Source: Gammaproteobacteria bacterium
Lineage (GTDB): Bacteria; Pseudomonadota; Gammaproteobacteria; Steroidobacterales; Steroidobacteraceae
NCBI GenBank assembly: GCA_020851435.1
Contig: JADZCS010000123.1
Coordinates: forward strand, 1 to 53,643
Reading direction: 5' to 3'
DNA length: 53,643 bases
Shown here: positions 10,592 through 20,824 of the stretch, one piece after another
Layout: the number at the start of each line of letters is the position of its first letter
How positions within the stretch are numbered: position 1 is the first letter of the stretch
Position numbers and translations under genes: made by a program
The notes under the pieces: model-generated
Databases searched by the model: none
Told to the model about the DNA's origin: nothing
What the model saw: the letters and a program-made list of their open reading frames with translations, nothing else

Positions 10592-11275
10592 ATGAAGAAA
10601 TGGATGTTGGGATGCGTGGTGGCCATCGCGGCCGCGCCGGCGTTCGCCGTACCTGTGGCGGTAACCGTCGAGACTGTCTCGGGACAGACCACGGTCTACC
10701 GCGCCGCGCTCTCCGGCCTCGGCCTGGGTCAGGTCGCGTCGATGGCTTTGCAGGACGCCAGCGTCGGCGGCGGATCGCCAGGCGTGTTCTCGGGCTTCGA
10801 CCTGGACTTCGCGTTCCTTGATCTCGACGGCGACTTCAGTACTACCGGCGACCGCGTGTGCGGCTCGACGTTCGTGTTCACGACGGGCAGCACTCGTGCG
10901 ACCACCGACCCGAATTTCTTGCCGACGGTCTCGCGGCCGGGCCCGACGTTTGGTTCGTCGGCCACCAACACCGTCGCTCCGGCGCTTTCCACGCTGTGCA
11001 CGCGTGACGGCAACTTCTCGTCGGGCGTCAGCACCAACCTCGTTTCGGGGTGGCTCACGCTCGGCGACGGCGGCTTGCTGCAGATCGGCTTCGCGTCGAC
11101 GGTAACGGTCACCAATACGCTGGCGCTCTTCTTCGGCGAGGTCGGCACAGGTGCCGGCGAGCAACTCCGCGCCAACGTCACGGTCTCCGACCAGTCCGTT
11201 CCCGAGCCGGCGACGCTCGGCCTGCTCGGACTCGGCCTGGCGGGCCTAGGCTTCAGCCGCCGCCGCCGCGCCTGA
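10592..11275 (+). CDS. PEP-CTERM sorting-domain secreted protein
   Basis: The 227-residue product has a Sec signal peptide (about residues 1-20, cleavage after AFA) and a C-terminal PEP-CTERM tripartite signal: VPEP near residue 203, the hydrophobic helix LGLLGLGLAGLG and the basic tail SRRRRA. Such proteins are processed by an exosortase (EpsH/XrtA-type) and are linked with exopolysaccharide and floc or biofilm matrix. The mature middle part is Ser/Thr/Gly-rich and probably beta-stranded, with two cysteines; no known domain is recognised. GAGAGGGA precedes the ATG. It is a single-gene unit, with its own sigma-54 promoter and a strong terminator. No exosortase gene lies in the window. Confidence 0.92.
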   Translation: MKKWMLGCVVAIAAAPAFAVPVAVTVETVSGQTTVYRAALSGLGLGQVASMALQDASVGGGSPGVFSGFDLDFAFLDLDGDFSTTGDRVCGSTFVFTTGSTRATTDPNFLPTVSRPGPTFGSSATNTVAPALSTLCTRDGNFSSGVSTNLVSGWLTLGDGGLLQIGFASTVTVTNTLALFFGEVGTGAGEQLRANVTVSDQSVPEPATLGLLGLGLAGLGFSRRRRA

Positions 11276-11309
11276 CCCTCGGCGCGTTCCGTAAGGGACA
11301 GACGATCGA

Positions 11310-11341
11310 CGGCCCTCACGCAAGTGGGGGCCGTTTTTTTT
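11310..11341 (+). terminator. Rho-independent terminator of the PEP-CTERM gene
   Basis: CGGCCCTCAC and GTGGGGGCCG form a 10-bp stem with one G-T pair around a GCAA tetraloop, followed by eight T residues. It starts 34 bases after the stop codon. Confidence 0.95.
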
Positions 11342-11528
11342 CGTTGCCCGCGCGAAGGAGTACCGGTCGGTGCATGCGCGCCGGGGCGCCCGCGGCAGGA
11401 TTGGATCGACGCGGCGTCCCGCACGAACCACGCACACCGGGTCGGCCTAGGCGACTTTCGCACCGGACGGGCAGGGGGCTGAGGCCAGAGCTGCCGGACG
11501 GCGAGTACCAGCCAGCGGCATGTCGGAA

Positions 11529-11655
11529 CCGGGTGGGGTTCCCGGGATCGTCGCGGGTAGTTGCGTGGGGACACAGTTTGACTGTGTCCCCACACACCCA
11601 GGCCCGCGCGAAGCCCACAGGGACGTGCTCTCGCGGTCCCGGGAACCCCACCCGG
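11529..11655. repeat. Nested inverted-repeat element between convergent genes
   Basis: Outer arms CCGGGTGGGGTTCCCGGGA (11529-11547) and its exact reverse complement (11637-11655) enclose a perfect hairpin with 13-bp arms, GTGGGGACACAGT-TTG-ACTGTGTCCCCAC (11565-11593). Partial pairing continues outside the outer arms. There is no T tract and no gene inside. The size and organisation resemble a miniature mobile element or REP-like doublet, but no transposase is nearby. Confidence 0.85.
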
Positions 11656-11704
11656 GTTCGGCATGACGCGACTACAGGCACCCGCCCCGTGAAGGGCTGC
11701 GGTC

Positions 11705-12526
<822 letters not shown>

Positions 12527-12530
12527 GTTG

Positions 12531-13742
12531 TCAGCGTCCGGTGACGAAGTCGTGGATTCGGCGGGCGGCCTCGACGCACTCGGCGGGCGGGGCCACGAGG
12601 GAAATGCGCAGGTAGCCATGGCCGGGATTACGGCCGGCGACGGTCCTGGAGAGATAGCTGCCGGGCAGCGTGGTGATGGCCTGGTAGGCGTACAGGGCCT
12701 TGGCGAAGGCCTCGTCGGAGCCGGGCTCGTCCGCGTCCGGCACGCGCGGCCACAGGTAGAACGAGGCGTCGGGCCGCCCGACCTCGAGGCAGCGCTCGAG
12801 GATGGGCAGCACCGCGTCGAACTTCTCGCGATAGAGCGCGCGGTTGACGACGACGTGCGCGTCGTCCTGCCAGGCGGGAATGCTGGCGAGCTGGGTGTGC
12901 ACGGGCACGGCGCAGCCGTGGTAGGTGCGGTACAGCCGGAACTGCGCGAGCAGGGCCGGGTCGCCCGCCACGAAGCCGGAGCGCAGGCCGGGCACGCTGG
13001 AGCGCTTGGACAGGCTGTGGAACACGACGCAGCGCTCGAAGCCGCGGCCGAGGCGGGCACAGGCTTCGAGCAGTCCCGGCGGCGGCGCGGCTTCGTCGAG
13101 GTAGATGTCGGAGTAGCACTCGTCCGAGGCGACGATGAAACCGTGCCGGTCGGCGAGTTCCAGCACGCGCGCGAGATAGGCGTGGTCCATCACGGCGCCG
13201 GTCGGGTTGCCGGGCGTGCAGATGAACAGCACCTGGCAGCGGTCCCAGGTAGACGCGGGGACCGCCTCGAGGTCGGGCAGCCAGCGATTGGCGGCGCTGG
13301 TCTCGAGGTAGACGGGCTCGGCGCCCGCGAGCAGGGCCGCGCCCTCGTAGATCTGGTAGAACGGATTGGGCATCAGCACCGCCGGCGCCGGCTTGGTGGC
13401 GTCGACGGCGGCCTGGACGAAGGCGAACAGCGCCTCGCGCGTGCCGTTGACCGGCAGCACCATGGTCGCCGGATCCACGCTGCCGGCGGCGAGCCGGAAG
13501 CGCCGCTCCAGCCAGCCTGCGCAGGCTGCGCGAAGTTCCGGCAACCCAAGCGCGGCCGGATAGGTTCCCAGCGTGTTGAGCGCGGCGACCAGGGCTTCGG
13601 CGATGAACGGCGGCGGCGCGTGCCGGGGTTCGCCGATGGACAGCGCGATCTCGCGCAGGCCTTCGGGGGGATAGACGCCGGCCTTGAGCCTTGCCAGCCT
13701 CTCGAACGGGTAGGGGTGCAGGCGCGCGAGCGCTGGGTTCAC
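12531..13742 (-). CDS. dapC: Succinyldiaminopimelate transaminase
   Basis: DapC is a class I/II PLP-dependent aminotransferase that makes N-succinyl-diaminopimelate, between the DapD and DapE steps. The 403-residue product shows the fold-type I signatures: [30 protein letters not shown] and the PLP-lysine segment [15 protein letters not shown] (lysine near residue 245). The start is a GTG at 13742 with GAGGA upstream. It lies 19 bases after the glnD stop and 4 bases before dapD. Placement directly before dapD supports DapC over other aminotransferases of the same family. Confidence 0.95.
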   Translation of the reverse strand: MNPALARLHPYPFERLARLKAGVYPPEGLREIALSIGEPRHAPPPFIAEALVAALNTLGTYPAALGLPELRAACAGWLERRFRLAAGSVDPATMVLPVNGTREALFAFVQAAVDATKPAPAVLMPNPFYQIYEGAALLAGAEPVYLETSAANRWLPDLEAVPASTWDRCQVLFICTPGNPTGAVMDHAYLARVLELADRHGFIVASDECYSDIYLDEAAPPPGLLEACARLGRGFERCVVFHSLSKRSSVPGLRSGFVAGDPALLAQFRLYRTYHGCAVPVHTQLASIPAWQDDAHVVVNRALYREKFDAVLPILERCLEVGRPDASFYLWPRVPDADEPGSDEAFAKALYAYQAITTLPGSYLSRTVAGRNPGHGYLRISLVAPPAECVEAARRIHDFVTGR

Positions 13743-13761
13743 GTGGCGTCCTCGTTCCGGG

Positions 13762-16455
13762 TCAGGCCGCGGCGTCGCGGCGATCGAGCGCGGTCACCAG
13801 CGCTTCCGACAGCTTCGCGGCGCGCGCCTCGTTGAGCGGCTGTCCCGCCCCGTCGGTGACGTAGAACACGTCCTCGGCGCGTTCGCCGACGGTCACCACC
13901 TTGGCGCCGTGCAGGTCCACGTCCTCGCGCCACAGCACCTTGGCGATCTCCGACAGCAGGCCCGGTCGGTCGCCGGCGACGATCTCGACGATCGTGCGGC
14001 GGTTGTGCGGGTCCTCGACGCAGGAGACCTGGGTCGCGGTCGTGAACATGCGCACCTGGCGCGGCGCCCGGCGCGTGACGGTGGGCAGCGAGTCCGGCTC
14101 GGCCAGCGCGCGGCGCAGGTTGCGCTCGATCTCGGCGAGCCGGTCGCGCTCGGTGATGGCCTGGCCCGTGTCTTCGAGCACCAGGTAGGTGTCGAGGCTG
14201 CGGCCGTCGCTGGTGGCGACGATGCGTGCGTCGACGATGGTGAGGCCCATCTGGTCGAGCGCGGCCGTCGTGCGCGCGAAGCTGTGCTGGCGGAACGAAT
14301 TGCAGGTCATGATCGCCGTCGCACCCGAGGGGCCGGGCTCGGCGGCGACGGCCACCAGCGGCTTGCGGTCCTCCGGGTCGCTGCCGGCCAGCAGGCCCGT
14401 GTGCCAGGCGATCTCGGCCGGGGTGTGGCGCAGGAAGTAGGTGGCGGTCAGCGATTCCCAGGCGCGGTCGACGACGTCGGGCGGCACGCGCGCGGCGATC
14501 AGCATCTCGCGCGCTCGGCTCTGGGTCTCGGCGATGAGCTGGTCCTGCTCGAGCGGCGCCTCGGCGCCGCGCCGCAGGGCGACCTTGACGCGCTCGTAGA
14601 ACTCGTCGAACAGCGAGGCCTTCCAGGAGTTCCAGAGCTTGGGATTGGTGCCGCGCACGTCGGCGACGGTCAGCACGTAGAGGTAGTCGAGGTGGGCCTG
14701 GTCGCCGACCTGGGCCGCGAAGGCCTGGATCACGGCCGGGTCGGTGGTGTCCTTCTTCTGCGCCGTCACCGACAGGTTGAGGTGGCTGCGCACGAGCCAG
14801 GCCACGAGGTGGGCGTCGTAGGTGGACAGGCCCTGCTCGAGGCAGAAGGTCTCGGCGTAGACCGCGCCGAGCTCCGAGTGGTCGCCGCCGCGGCCCTTGG
14901 CGATGTCGTGGAAGATCGCCGCCATGTAGGCGAGCTCGGGCTTGGGCAGCGAGCGGAAGATCTGCGACAGCTTCGGGAACTCGTGGTCGTAGCGCTCCAG
15001 CGCGAAGCGCCTGAGGTTCGAGACCACGAACAGCGTGTGCGCGTCGACGGTGTAGGCGTGGAACAGGTCGTACTGCATGCGCCCGACGATGCGTTCGAAG
15101 GCGGGGATGTACTTGCCCAGCACGCCGTACAGGTTCATGCGCCGCAGCTCGTGCGTGACGCCGGCGGGTGCGCACAGGATCTCGAGGAACAGCCGGTGGT
15201 TGCGCGGGTTCTGGCGGAATTCCTCGTCGATGAGCCAGAGGTTGCGGCCGACCAGGCGGATGGTGTCGGCGCGCACGCCGCGCAGCTGCGGGTTCTGCTG
15301 CAGCACCAGGAACAGCTCGAGCAGGGCCGAGGGGTTGCGCACGAACACGTCGGGCGAGGTCGCCTCGAGGTAGTCCTCGCGCTCCTGGAAGCGCGGGTTG
15401 ATCGGGATCGGCACCGCGCCGCGCTCGGCCAGGATGGCCTCGCGGAAGTGCTGCAGCAGCAGTTCGTTCGCCAGGCTCACGTACATGGCCGTGCGGTAGT
15501 AGCGCTGCATGAACTGCTCGACCGCGAGCGTGTACGTGGCGTCCTCGTAGCCGAAGCGGCGCGCCAGCTTGATCTGGTGGTCGAACAGCAGGCGATCCTC
15601 GCGCCGGCCGGTGACGACGTGCAGCGCGAAGCGCACCTTCCAGAGGAAGGTCTGCGCGGTCTTGAGCTTGGTCAGCTCGCCCTCGGTCAGGAAGCCGTGG
15701 GCGGCGAGCTCGTCGAGGGTATCGGCGCCGAAGTGGCGCTTGGCCACCCAGCCGATGGTCTGGATGTCGCGCAGGCCGCCGGGGCTCTGCTTGACGTTCG
15801 GCTCGAGGTTGTAGGCCGTGTCGTGGTAGCGGTGGTGGCGCTGCTCCTGCTCGCGGACCTTGGCGTCGAAGAAGTCGCGCGACGACCAGACCCGGTCCTG
15901 CGACAGCGCGCGGCGCATCGCCGTGAACAGCAGCTCGGGGCCGGCCAGCAGGCGCGCCTCGATCAGCGTGGTCGCGACGCTCACGTCGGCCAGCGCCTCG
16001 CGCTGGCAGTCGTCGATGGTGCGCACGCTGTGGCCGACTTCGAGGCCGATGTCCCACAGGAAGGTCAGGAAGCGCTCGAGGTCCGGCTGCCACTGCGCGG
16101 ACTCGCTCTTGGGCAGCAGCACCATGACGTCGATGTCGGAGCAGGGCAGCAGCTCGCCGCGGCCGTAGCCGCCGACGGCGATCAGCGCGAGTTCGGCGTG
16201 CCGGCCGGCGTGGTGGCGCCAGGCGGCGACCAGCAGCTCGTCGACCAGGCGCGCGCGGTCGCGAACCAGCAGCTCGACGGGTTCGTCGGCGTCGAAGCGC
16301 GCGGCCAGCTGCGCGTCGCCCTGGGCCAGCGATTCGCGGTAGGCGGCGACGGGGTTTTCAGGATTCGCGATGCGCGCCTGGACGGTGCCCAGGTAAGGCC
16401 AGAACGGATCTGGCAGGGCCTGCTGCTTGCCCTCGGGAACGGCCTGCTCGTGCAC
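13762..16455 (-). CDS. glnD: PII uridylyltransferase/uridylyl-removing enzyme
   Basis: GlnD senses glutamine and adds or removes UMP from PII proteins, setting nitrogen control. The 897-residue product has the full domain set: nucleotidyltransferase motif GGYGRGELLPCSDIDV (residues 95-110, metal ligands D107 and D109), the HD hydrolase motif IFHDIAKGRGGDHSELG near residue 515, and two C-terminal ACT domains (roughly 710-790 and 820-890). Translation starts at a GTG one base after the map stop codon, so it is probably coupled to map. The order map-glnD-dapC-dapD resembles the E. coli map-glnD-dapD cluster. Confidence 0.97.
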   Translation of the reverse strand: MHEQAVPEGKQQALPDPFWPYLGTVQARIANPENPVAAYRESLAQGDAQLAARFDADEPVELLVRDRARLVDELLVAAWRHHAGRHAELALIAVGGYGRGELLPCSDIDVMVLLPKSESAQWQPDLERFLTFLWDIGLEVGHSVRTIDDCQREALADVSVATTLIEARLLAGPELLFTAMRRALSQDRVWSSRDFFDAKVREQEQRHHRYHDTAYNLEPNVKQSPGGLRDIQTIGWVAKRHFGADTLDELAAHGFLTEGELTKLKTAQTFLWKVRFALHVVTGRREDRLLFDHQIKLARRFGYEDATYTLAVEQFMQRYYRTAMYVSLANELLLQHFREAILAERGAVPIPINPRFQEREDYLEATSPDVFVRNPSALLELFLVLQQNPQLRGVRADTIRLVGRNLWLIDEEFRQNPRNHRLFLEILCAPAGVTHELRRMNLYGVLGKYIPAFERIVGRMQYDLFHAYTVDAHTLFVVSNLRRFALERYDHEFPKLSQIFRSLPKPELAYMAAIFHDIAKGRGGDHSELGAVYAETFCLEQGLSTYDAHLVAWLVRSHLNLSVTAQKKDTTDPAVIQAFAAQVGDQAHLDYLYVLTVADVRGTNPKLWNSWKASLFDEFYERVKVALRRGAEAPLEQDQLIAETQSRAREMLIAARVPPDVVDRAWESLTATYFLRHTPAEIAWHTGLLAGSDPEDRKPLVAVAAEPGPSGATAIMTCNSFRQHSFARTTAALDQMGLTIVDARIVATSDGRSLDTYLVLEDTGQAITERDRLAEIERNLRRALAEPDSLPTVTRRAPRQVRMFTTATQVSCVEDPHNRRTIVEIVAGDRPGLLSEIAKVLWREDVDLHGAKVVTVGERAEDVFYVTDGAGQPLNEARAAKLSEALVTALDRRDAAA

Positions 16456-16456
16456 G

Positions 16457-17248
16457 TCAGGTTGCCGCGCGGTCGGCCGCGCCGAGCGTGAGGATCTCGA
16501 CGCCGCCGGCGGTGACGAGCACGGTGTGTTCCCACTGGGCCGACAGCGAATGGTCCTTGGTCACGACCGTCCACCCGTCCGGCAGCAGCTTCACGTGGCG
16601 CTTGCCGGCGTTGACCATCGGCTCGATGGTGAAGGTCATGCCGGGCAGGAGTTCCAGGCCGGTGCCCGGCTCGCCGTAATGCAGCACCTGCGGGTCTTCG
16701 TGGAACACGCGGCCGATGCCGTGGCCGCAGTACTCGCGCACGATCGAATAGCCGTGCGATTCGGCGTGGCGCTGCACGGCGTGGCCGATGTCGCCGAGGC
16801 GGGCGCCGGGCCGCACCTGGCGGATGCCTTCCCACATGGCTTCGTGGGCGATGCGGCTCAGGCGTTCGGCCTGCACCGGGCACTTGCCCACCATGAACAT
16901 GCGGCTGGAATCGCCGTGGAAGCCGTCGTGGATCACGGTCACGTCGACGTTGACGACATCGCCGGCCTTGAGCCGCTTGTCGCCCGGTATGCCGTGGCAC
17001 ACCACGTGGTTGACGGAGGTGCAGATCGACTTGGGGAAGCCCTTGTAGTTGAGCGGCGCGGGCACCGCGCGCTGCACGTTGACGATGTAGTCGTGGCAGC
17101 GCCGGTCGAGCTCGTCGGTGGAGACGCCGGGCACGACGAACGGGGCGATCATGTCGAGTACGTCGGCCGTCAGCCGGCCTGCCTCGCGCATGATGGCCTG
17201 CTCCTCGGGCGACTTGATCGTTACGGTGCTCTGTCGGGCCATCAGCAT
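16457..17248 (-). CDS. map: Methionine aminopeptidase, type I
   Basis: Map removes the N-terminal methionine from nascent proteins. The 263-residue product has the pita-bread fold signatures: HGIPGDKRL, the metal-ligand segments NVDVTVIHDGFHGDSS and GHGIGRVFHEDP, and FTIEPMV. Of the two nearby ATG codons (17248 and 17242) the first is preferred because GGAAG stands five bases upstream of it. The gene diverges from rpsB across 230 bases, an arrangement common in gammaproteobacteria. No convincing -10/-35 was found on the minus strand for map. Confidence 0.97.
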   Translation of the reverse strand: MLMARQSTVTIKSPEEQAIMREAGRLTADVLDMIAPFVVPGVSTDELDRRCHDYIVNVQRAVPAPLNYKGFPKSICTSVNHVVCHGIPGDKRLKAGDVVNVDVTVIHDGFHGDSSRMFMVGKCPVQAERLSRIAHEAMWEGIRQVRPGARLGDIGHAVQRHAESHGYSIVREYCGHGIGRVFHEDPQVLHYGEPGTGLELLPGMTFTIEPMVNAGKRHVKLLPDGWTVVTKDHSLSAQWEHTVLVTAGGVEILTLGAADRAAT

Positions 17249-17328
17249 GGGGTCTTCCGTGGGTCCGCGGGCCGCGGCCGGCTATTGTGGTGGAGGCGGG
17301 CCGGATTGGCCACCCGGGCGGCAAGCCG

Positions 17329-17357
17329 TTGATCGGACGCGGGTAATCTGGTATAAA
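17329..17357 (+). promoter_or_regulatory. Sigma-70 promoter of rpsB-tsf
   Basis: TTGATC (17329-17334) and TATAAA (17352-17357) are separated by exactly 17 bases, and TGG precedes the -10 (extended -10). A GC-rich stretch follows immediately, as in promoters under stringent control. Confidence 0.75.
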
Positions 17358-17363
17358 GCCGGG

Positions 17364-17478
17364 CCTTTTTCATCAATCAACCAAATCCACACGCGGATCG
17401 ACACGTGCGGCGGGGTGCCGGGGAGAAATCCCGGTTGCCGCATGCGGGTCCGCGGAGGGACAACCCGGAGGTATTTAC
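17364..17478 (+). promoter_or_regulatory. rpsB mRNA leader, probable S2 autoregulatory region
   Basis: From the predicted transcription start to the rpsB ATG there are about 115 bases without a gene. The leader contains a hairpin, CCGGG-GAGAAAT-CCCGG (about 17419-17434), further GC-rich self-complementary sequence, and a strong CGGAGG ribosome binding site. Autogenous control of rpsB-tsf by S2 through such a leader is known in E. coli. That this leader works the same way is inference. Confidence 0.45.
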
Positions 17479-18438
17479 ATGGCTAGCATGTCCATGCGGC
17501 AGATGCTGGAAGCAGGCGTCCACTTCGGACACCAGACCCGCTTCTGGAACCCGAAGATGTCTCAGTTCATCTTCGGCGAACGCAACAAGATCCACATCAT
17601 CAACCTCGAGAAGTCGCTCCCCCTCTACGTCGAGGCGGCGGCTTTCGTCAAGGCGATGGCGGCCGATGGCGGTCGCGTGCTGTTCGTCGGCACCAAGCGC
17701 AGCGCGCGCGAGTCCATCCAGGCCGAGGCAGTCCGCTGCGGCATGCCCTACGTCAACCAGCGCTGGCTGGGCGGCATGCTCACCAACTTCAAGACCATCC
17801 GCCAGTCGATCAAGCGCCTTCAGGAAATCGAGGAACTCGAGACCAGCGGCCGTCTCGAGCGCCGCGGCAAGAAGGAAGCGCAGATGATGCGCCGCGAGAT
17901 GGAAAAGCTGCGCCGCAGCCTCGGCGGCATCAAGGACATGCCGACCCTGCCGGACGTGCTGTTCGTCGTCGACGTGGGCCACGAAGCGCTCGCGATCAGC
18001 GAAGCGCGCAAGCTCGGCATCCCGGTCGTGGCGGTGGTCGACACCAACTGCTCGCCCGACGGCATCGACTACATCATCCCGGGCAACGACGACGCCATGC
18101 GCGCCATCGGCCTGTACGCGTCCGGCATCGCCGACGCCGTGCTCGAGGGCAAGTCCGCGCTGCCGGAAGTCCCGGCCGGCGAGGACGAGTTCGTCGAGCT
18201 CGACGAGCAGGGCAACCCGCGCCGCAAGGGCTCGGGCAAGGCTGCGCCGCGTCGCGCCGCCCCGGCCGGCGGCGCCCGCCGCAAGCCGGCCCCGCGCGTC
18301 CGCATCGAGGGTGCCGCGCCCGTCGAGGGCGAGGAAGAGGCTGCCGAAGCGACCCCCGTGACCGCCGCCGCCCCGCCGCCGCGTCGTGCAGCCCCCGCTG
18401 CCCCGGCCCGTCGTCGCCCCTCCGCCCCGCGTCGCTGA
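17479..18438 (+). CDS. rpsB: 30S ribosomal protein S2 with long C-terminal extension
   Basis: S2 binds the 30S head-body junction with S1. Residues 1 to about 223 match the S2 core, including [30 protein letters not shown] and [14 protein letters not shown]. The product is 319 residues, whereas E. coli S2 has 241. The extra C-terminal ~80-95 residues are low complexity: an acidic patch ([11 protein letters not shown]), then Ala/Pro/Arg-rich sequence ending RRRPSAPRR. The tail is in frame, with strong third-position GC like the core, and ends 10 bases before tsf, so it is not a frameshift artefact. The start has a strong CGGAGG site. Confidence 0.97.
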   Translation: MASMSMRQMLEAGVHFGHQTRFWNPKMSQFIFGERNKIHIINLEKSLPLYVEAAAFVKAMAADGGRVLFVGTKRSARESIQAEAVRCGMPYVNQRWLGGMLTNFKTIRQSIKRLQEIEELETSGRLERRGKKEAQMMRREMEKLRRSLGGIKDMPTLPDVLFVVDVGHEALAISEARKLGIPVVAVVDTNCSPDGIDYIIPGNDDAMRAIGLYASGIADAVLEGKSALPEVPAGEDEFVELDEQGNPRRKGSGKAAPRRAAPAGGARRKPAPRVRIEGAAPVEGEEEAAEATPVTAAAPPPRRAAPAAPARRRPSAPRR

Positions 18439-18448
18439 GGGATTCGCC

Positions 18449-19345
18449 ATGGCTATCACAGCAGATGCCGTCAAGACTCTCCGCGAGCGCACCGGCGCCG
18501 GCATGATGGAGTGCAAGAAGGCCCTGACCGAGACCAACGGCGACCTCGAGGCCGCCTCGGAGCTCATGCGCAAGGCCGGCCTCGCCAAGGCCGACAAGAA
18601 GGCCAGCCGCATCGCCGCCGAAGGCGCGATCGTGGTCGAGCGTTCGGCCGACGGCCGCACGGCCGTCATGCTCGAGATCAACTCCGAGACCGACTTCGTC
18701 GCCCGCCAGGACGAGTTCAAGGGCTTCGGCACCGAGATCGCGAAGGCGGCCCTCGCCGCCGGTTCCACCACGCTGGAGCAGGTGCTCGGGCTCGCGCTGG
18801 CCTCCGGCGCGACCGTCGAGGACACCCGCCGCGCGATGATCGCGCGCATCGGCGAGAACATCACCGTGCGCCGCGTGGTCCGCGTCGAGGCTCCGACCGT
18901 GGTCGGCGCCTACGTGCACGGCACGCGCATCGGCACCCTGGTCGCGGTCAAGGGCGGCGACGAGCCGCTGGCGCGCGACCTGGCCATGCACGTGGCGGCC
19001 TCGAACCCGCAGTACGTGGCGCCTGCCAACGTGCCGGCCGAGGTGGTGAACAAGGAGCGCGAGATCCTGATCGCGCAGGCTGCCCAGGACGAGAAGAACA
19101 AGGGCAAGCCGGTCGAGATCCTCGCCAGGATCAGCGAGGGCCGGATCCGCAAGTTCCTCGACGAGATCTGCCTCGTCGGCCAGCCCTTCGTGAAGGATCC
19201 CGACACCTCCGTCGAGAAGCTGCTGAAGACCGCCGACGCCAGCGTCGCGTCCTTCGTCCGCTTCGAGGTGGGCGAGGGCATCGAGAAGAAGCAGGGTGAC
19301 TTCGCCGCCGAGGTCATGGCCCAGGTCAAGGCCGCGGGCGGCTGA
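18449..19345 (+). CDS. tsf: Translation elongation factor Ts
   Basis: EF-Ts exchanges GDP on EF-Tu. The 298-residue product has the N-terminal UBA-like domain ([24 protein letters not shown]) and the EF-Tu contact [10 protein letters not shown] at about residues 80-90, followed by the dimerisation core. The ATG at 18449 with GAGGG upstream is chosen; the open frame starting at 18386 runs through the rpsB tail and is not used. It is the second gene of rpsB-tsf and is followed by a terminator. Confidence 0.97.
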   Translation: MAITADAVKTLRERTGAGMMECKKALTETNGDLEAASELMRKAGLAKADKKASRIAAEGAIVVERSADGRTAVMLEINSETDFVARQDEFKGFGTEIAKAALAAGSTTLEQVLGLALASGATVEDTRRAMIARIGENITVRRVVRVEAPTVVGAYVHGTRIGTLVAVKGGDEPLARDLAMHVAASNPQYVAPANVPAEVVNKEREILIAQAAQDEKNKGKPVEILARISEGRIRKFLDEICLVGQPFVKDPDTSVEKLLKTADASVASFVRFEVGEGIEKKQGDFAAEVMAQVKAAGG

Positions 19346-19382
19346 CGCCGTCCCGGACCGGTACCCCGGCTGCGTAGATCCC

Positions 19383-19408
19383 GAACCCCGCTCCGGCGGG
19401 GTTCTTTA
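19383..19408 (+). terminator. Rho-independent terminator after tsf
   Basis: GAACCCCGC (19383-19391) and GCGGGGTTC (19396-19404) form a perfect 9-bp stem with a TCCG loop, followed by TTTA. The T tract is short, so some readthrough into pyrH is likely. Confidence 0.75.
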
Positions 19409-19445
19409 TAATCACCGGTGGGCGGCTGACCGGAGGCGGGGCGAC

Positions 19446-20183
19446 ATGACGACCGAAAGCGATGGCGGTAAACGGCTCGGACGCATCCTGCTCAAGCTGA
19501 GCGGCGAGGCGCTGATGGGCGAGGGCGACTACGGCATCGACCCGGTCGTCCTCAAGCGCATCGCGATGGACGTCAAGGAAGTCCTCGGCCGCGGCACGCA
19601 GGTCGCCATCGTCATCGGCGGCGGCAACATCTTCCGCGGCGCGGGCCTGGCCCGCCGCGGCATGGACCGCGTCACGGGCGACCACATGGGCATGCTCGCC
19701 ACGGTCATGAACTCGCTGGCGCTGCAGGATTCCCTGGAGTCGGTCGGCGTGATCACGCGGGTCCAGTCGGCGCTGCGCATCGAGGCGGTCTGCGAGTCCT
19801 ACATCCGCCGCCGGGCGACCCGCCACCTCGAGAAGGGCCGCGTGGTCATCTTCGCCGCCGGCACGGGCAACCCGTTCTTCACCACCGACACCGCCGCGTC
19901 GCTGCGCGCGATCGAGATCGGCGCCGACATGCTGCTCAAGGCGACCAAGGTCAACGGCGTCTACACCGACGACCCGGTCCGCAATCCCAAGGCCGAGCGC
20001 TACACGCGCCTGTCCTACGACCGCGTCCTCGACGACCGCCTGGGCGTCATGGACGCCACGGCCATCGTCATGTGCCGCGACAACAACCTGCCGCTGCGCG
20101 TGTTCAACCTGCACAATCACGGCGACCTGATCCGCATCGTCGACGGCGAGGATGTCGGCACGCTGGTCGCGAACGAACCCTAG
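19446..20183 (+). CDS. pyrH: Uridylate kinase
   Basis: PyrH phosphorylates UMP to UDP. The 245-residue product belongs to the amino-acid kinase family: [11 protein letters not shown] near the N-terminus, the glycine-rich loop [23 protein letters not shown] and the UMP kinase segment [10 protein letters not shown]. The ATG at 19446 is chosen by family length; upstream in-frame sequence overlaps tsf and the terminator. A perfect TATAAT (19407-19412) just downstream of the tsf terminator could be its -10, although no -35 is visible. frr follows after 22 bases. Confidence 0.97.
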   Translation: MTTESDGGKRLGRILLKLSGEALMGEGDYGIDPVVLKRIAMDVKEVLGRGTQVAIVIGGGNIFRGAGLARRGMDRVTGDHMGMLATVMNSLALQDSLESVGVITRVQSALRIEAVCESYIRRRATRHLEKGRVVIFAAGTGNPFFTTDTAASLRAIEIGADMLLKATKVNGVYTDDPVRNPKAERYTRLSYDRVLDDRLGVMDATAIVMCRDNNLPLRVFNLHNHGDLIRIVDGEDVGTLVANEP

Positions 20184-20205
20184 AAAAGCACCCGGAGCCA
20201 ACGAG

Positions 20206-20763
20206 ATGTTCGAAGACATCAAGAAAGACGCGACCACCCGCATGGCGAAGTGCATCGCCAACCTCAAGGAACACTACAAGCACATGCGCACGGGCCGCGC
20301 CAACGTCGGCCTGCTCGATGGCATCCGCGTCGACTACTACGGCACCGAGACGCCGCTGGCGCAGGTCGCCAACGTCACCGTCGAGGACTCGCGCACGCTC
20401 ATGATCGCGCCCTGGGACAAGTCCATGGTGCCCGCGATCGAGAAGGCGATCTTCAAGTCGGACCTGGGCCTCACGCCCAACACGGCCGGCACGTCGATCC
20501 GCCTGCCGCTGCCCGCCATGACCGAGGAGCGGCGTCGCGAGATGATCAAGGTCGCCAAGCAGGAAGCCGAGAACGCCCGCGTCGCCGTGCGCAACGTGCG
20601 CCGCGACGTCATGAACGAGCTCAAGGAAATGCTCAAGGAAAAGCTCATCTCGCAGGACGACGAGAAGCGCGCCCACGAGGAGGTCCAGAAGCTCACCGAC
20701 AAGCACATCGCCGACGTCGACGCGGTGTTCACCGAGAAGGAAAAGGAGATGCTGCACGTCTGA
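20206..20763 (+). CDS. frr: Ribosome recycling factor
   Basis: RRF, with EF-G, splits post-termination ribosomes. The 185-residue product has the exact E. coli length and conserved segments: MRTGRANVGLLDGIRVDYYGTETPL in domain I/II and LPAMTEERRREMIKVAKQEAENARVAVRN in the long helices. The ATG at 20206 follows CCGGAG. It is placed between pyrH and uppS as in most gammaproteobacteria. Confidence 0.97.
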   Translation: MFEDIKKDATTRMAKCIANLKEHYKHMRTGRANVGLLDGIRVDYYGTETPLAQVANVTVEDSRTLMIAPWDKSMVPAIEKAIFKSDLGLTPNTAGTSIRLPLPAMTEERRREMIKVAKQEAENARVAVRNVRRDVMNELKEMLKEKLISQDDEKRAHEEVQKLTDKHIADVDAVFTEKEKEMLHV

Positions 20764-20824
20764 CGCCGCCTGGCGCCAGACCCCGGCATCCCGACCCTCC
20801 CGGCCCCCGAAGGAGACTTCGCGC

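Larger units (their letters stand above)
11276..11704. other. 429-bp non-coding region between the PEP-CTERM gene and dapD
   Basis: The two flanking genes converge. The stretch holds the PEP-CTERM terminator (11310-11341), about 190 bases with no recognisable feature, and the nested inverted-repeat element at 11529-11655. No coding frame with a ribosome binding site or family resemblance was found. Confidence 0.75.

Noticed and set aside
13909-16491. An 860-codon open frame on the plus strand opposite glnD
   Set aside because: Antisense shadow of glnD with repetitive composition and no recognisable motif.
19407-19412. A perfect TATAAT as pyrH promoter
   Set aside because: It overlaps the tail of the tsf terminator and no -35 is found 16-18 bases upstream (the sequence there is AACCCC), so it was noted under pyrH and not called as a promoter.
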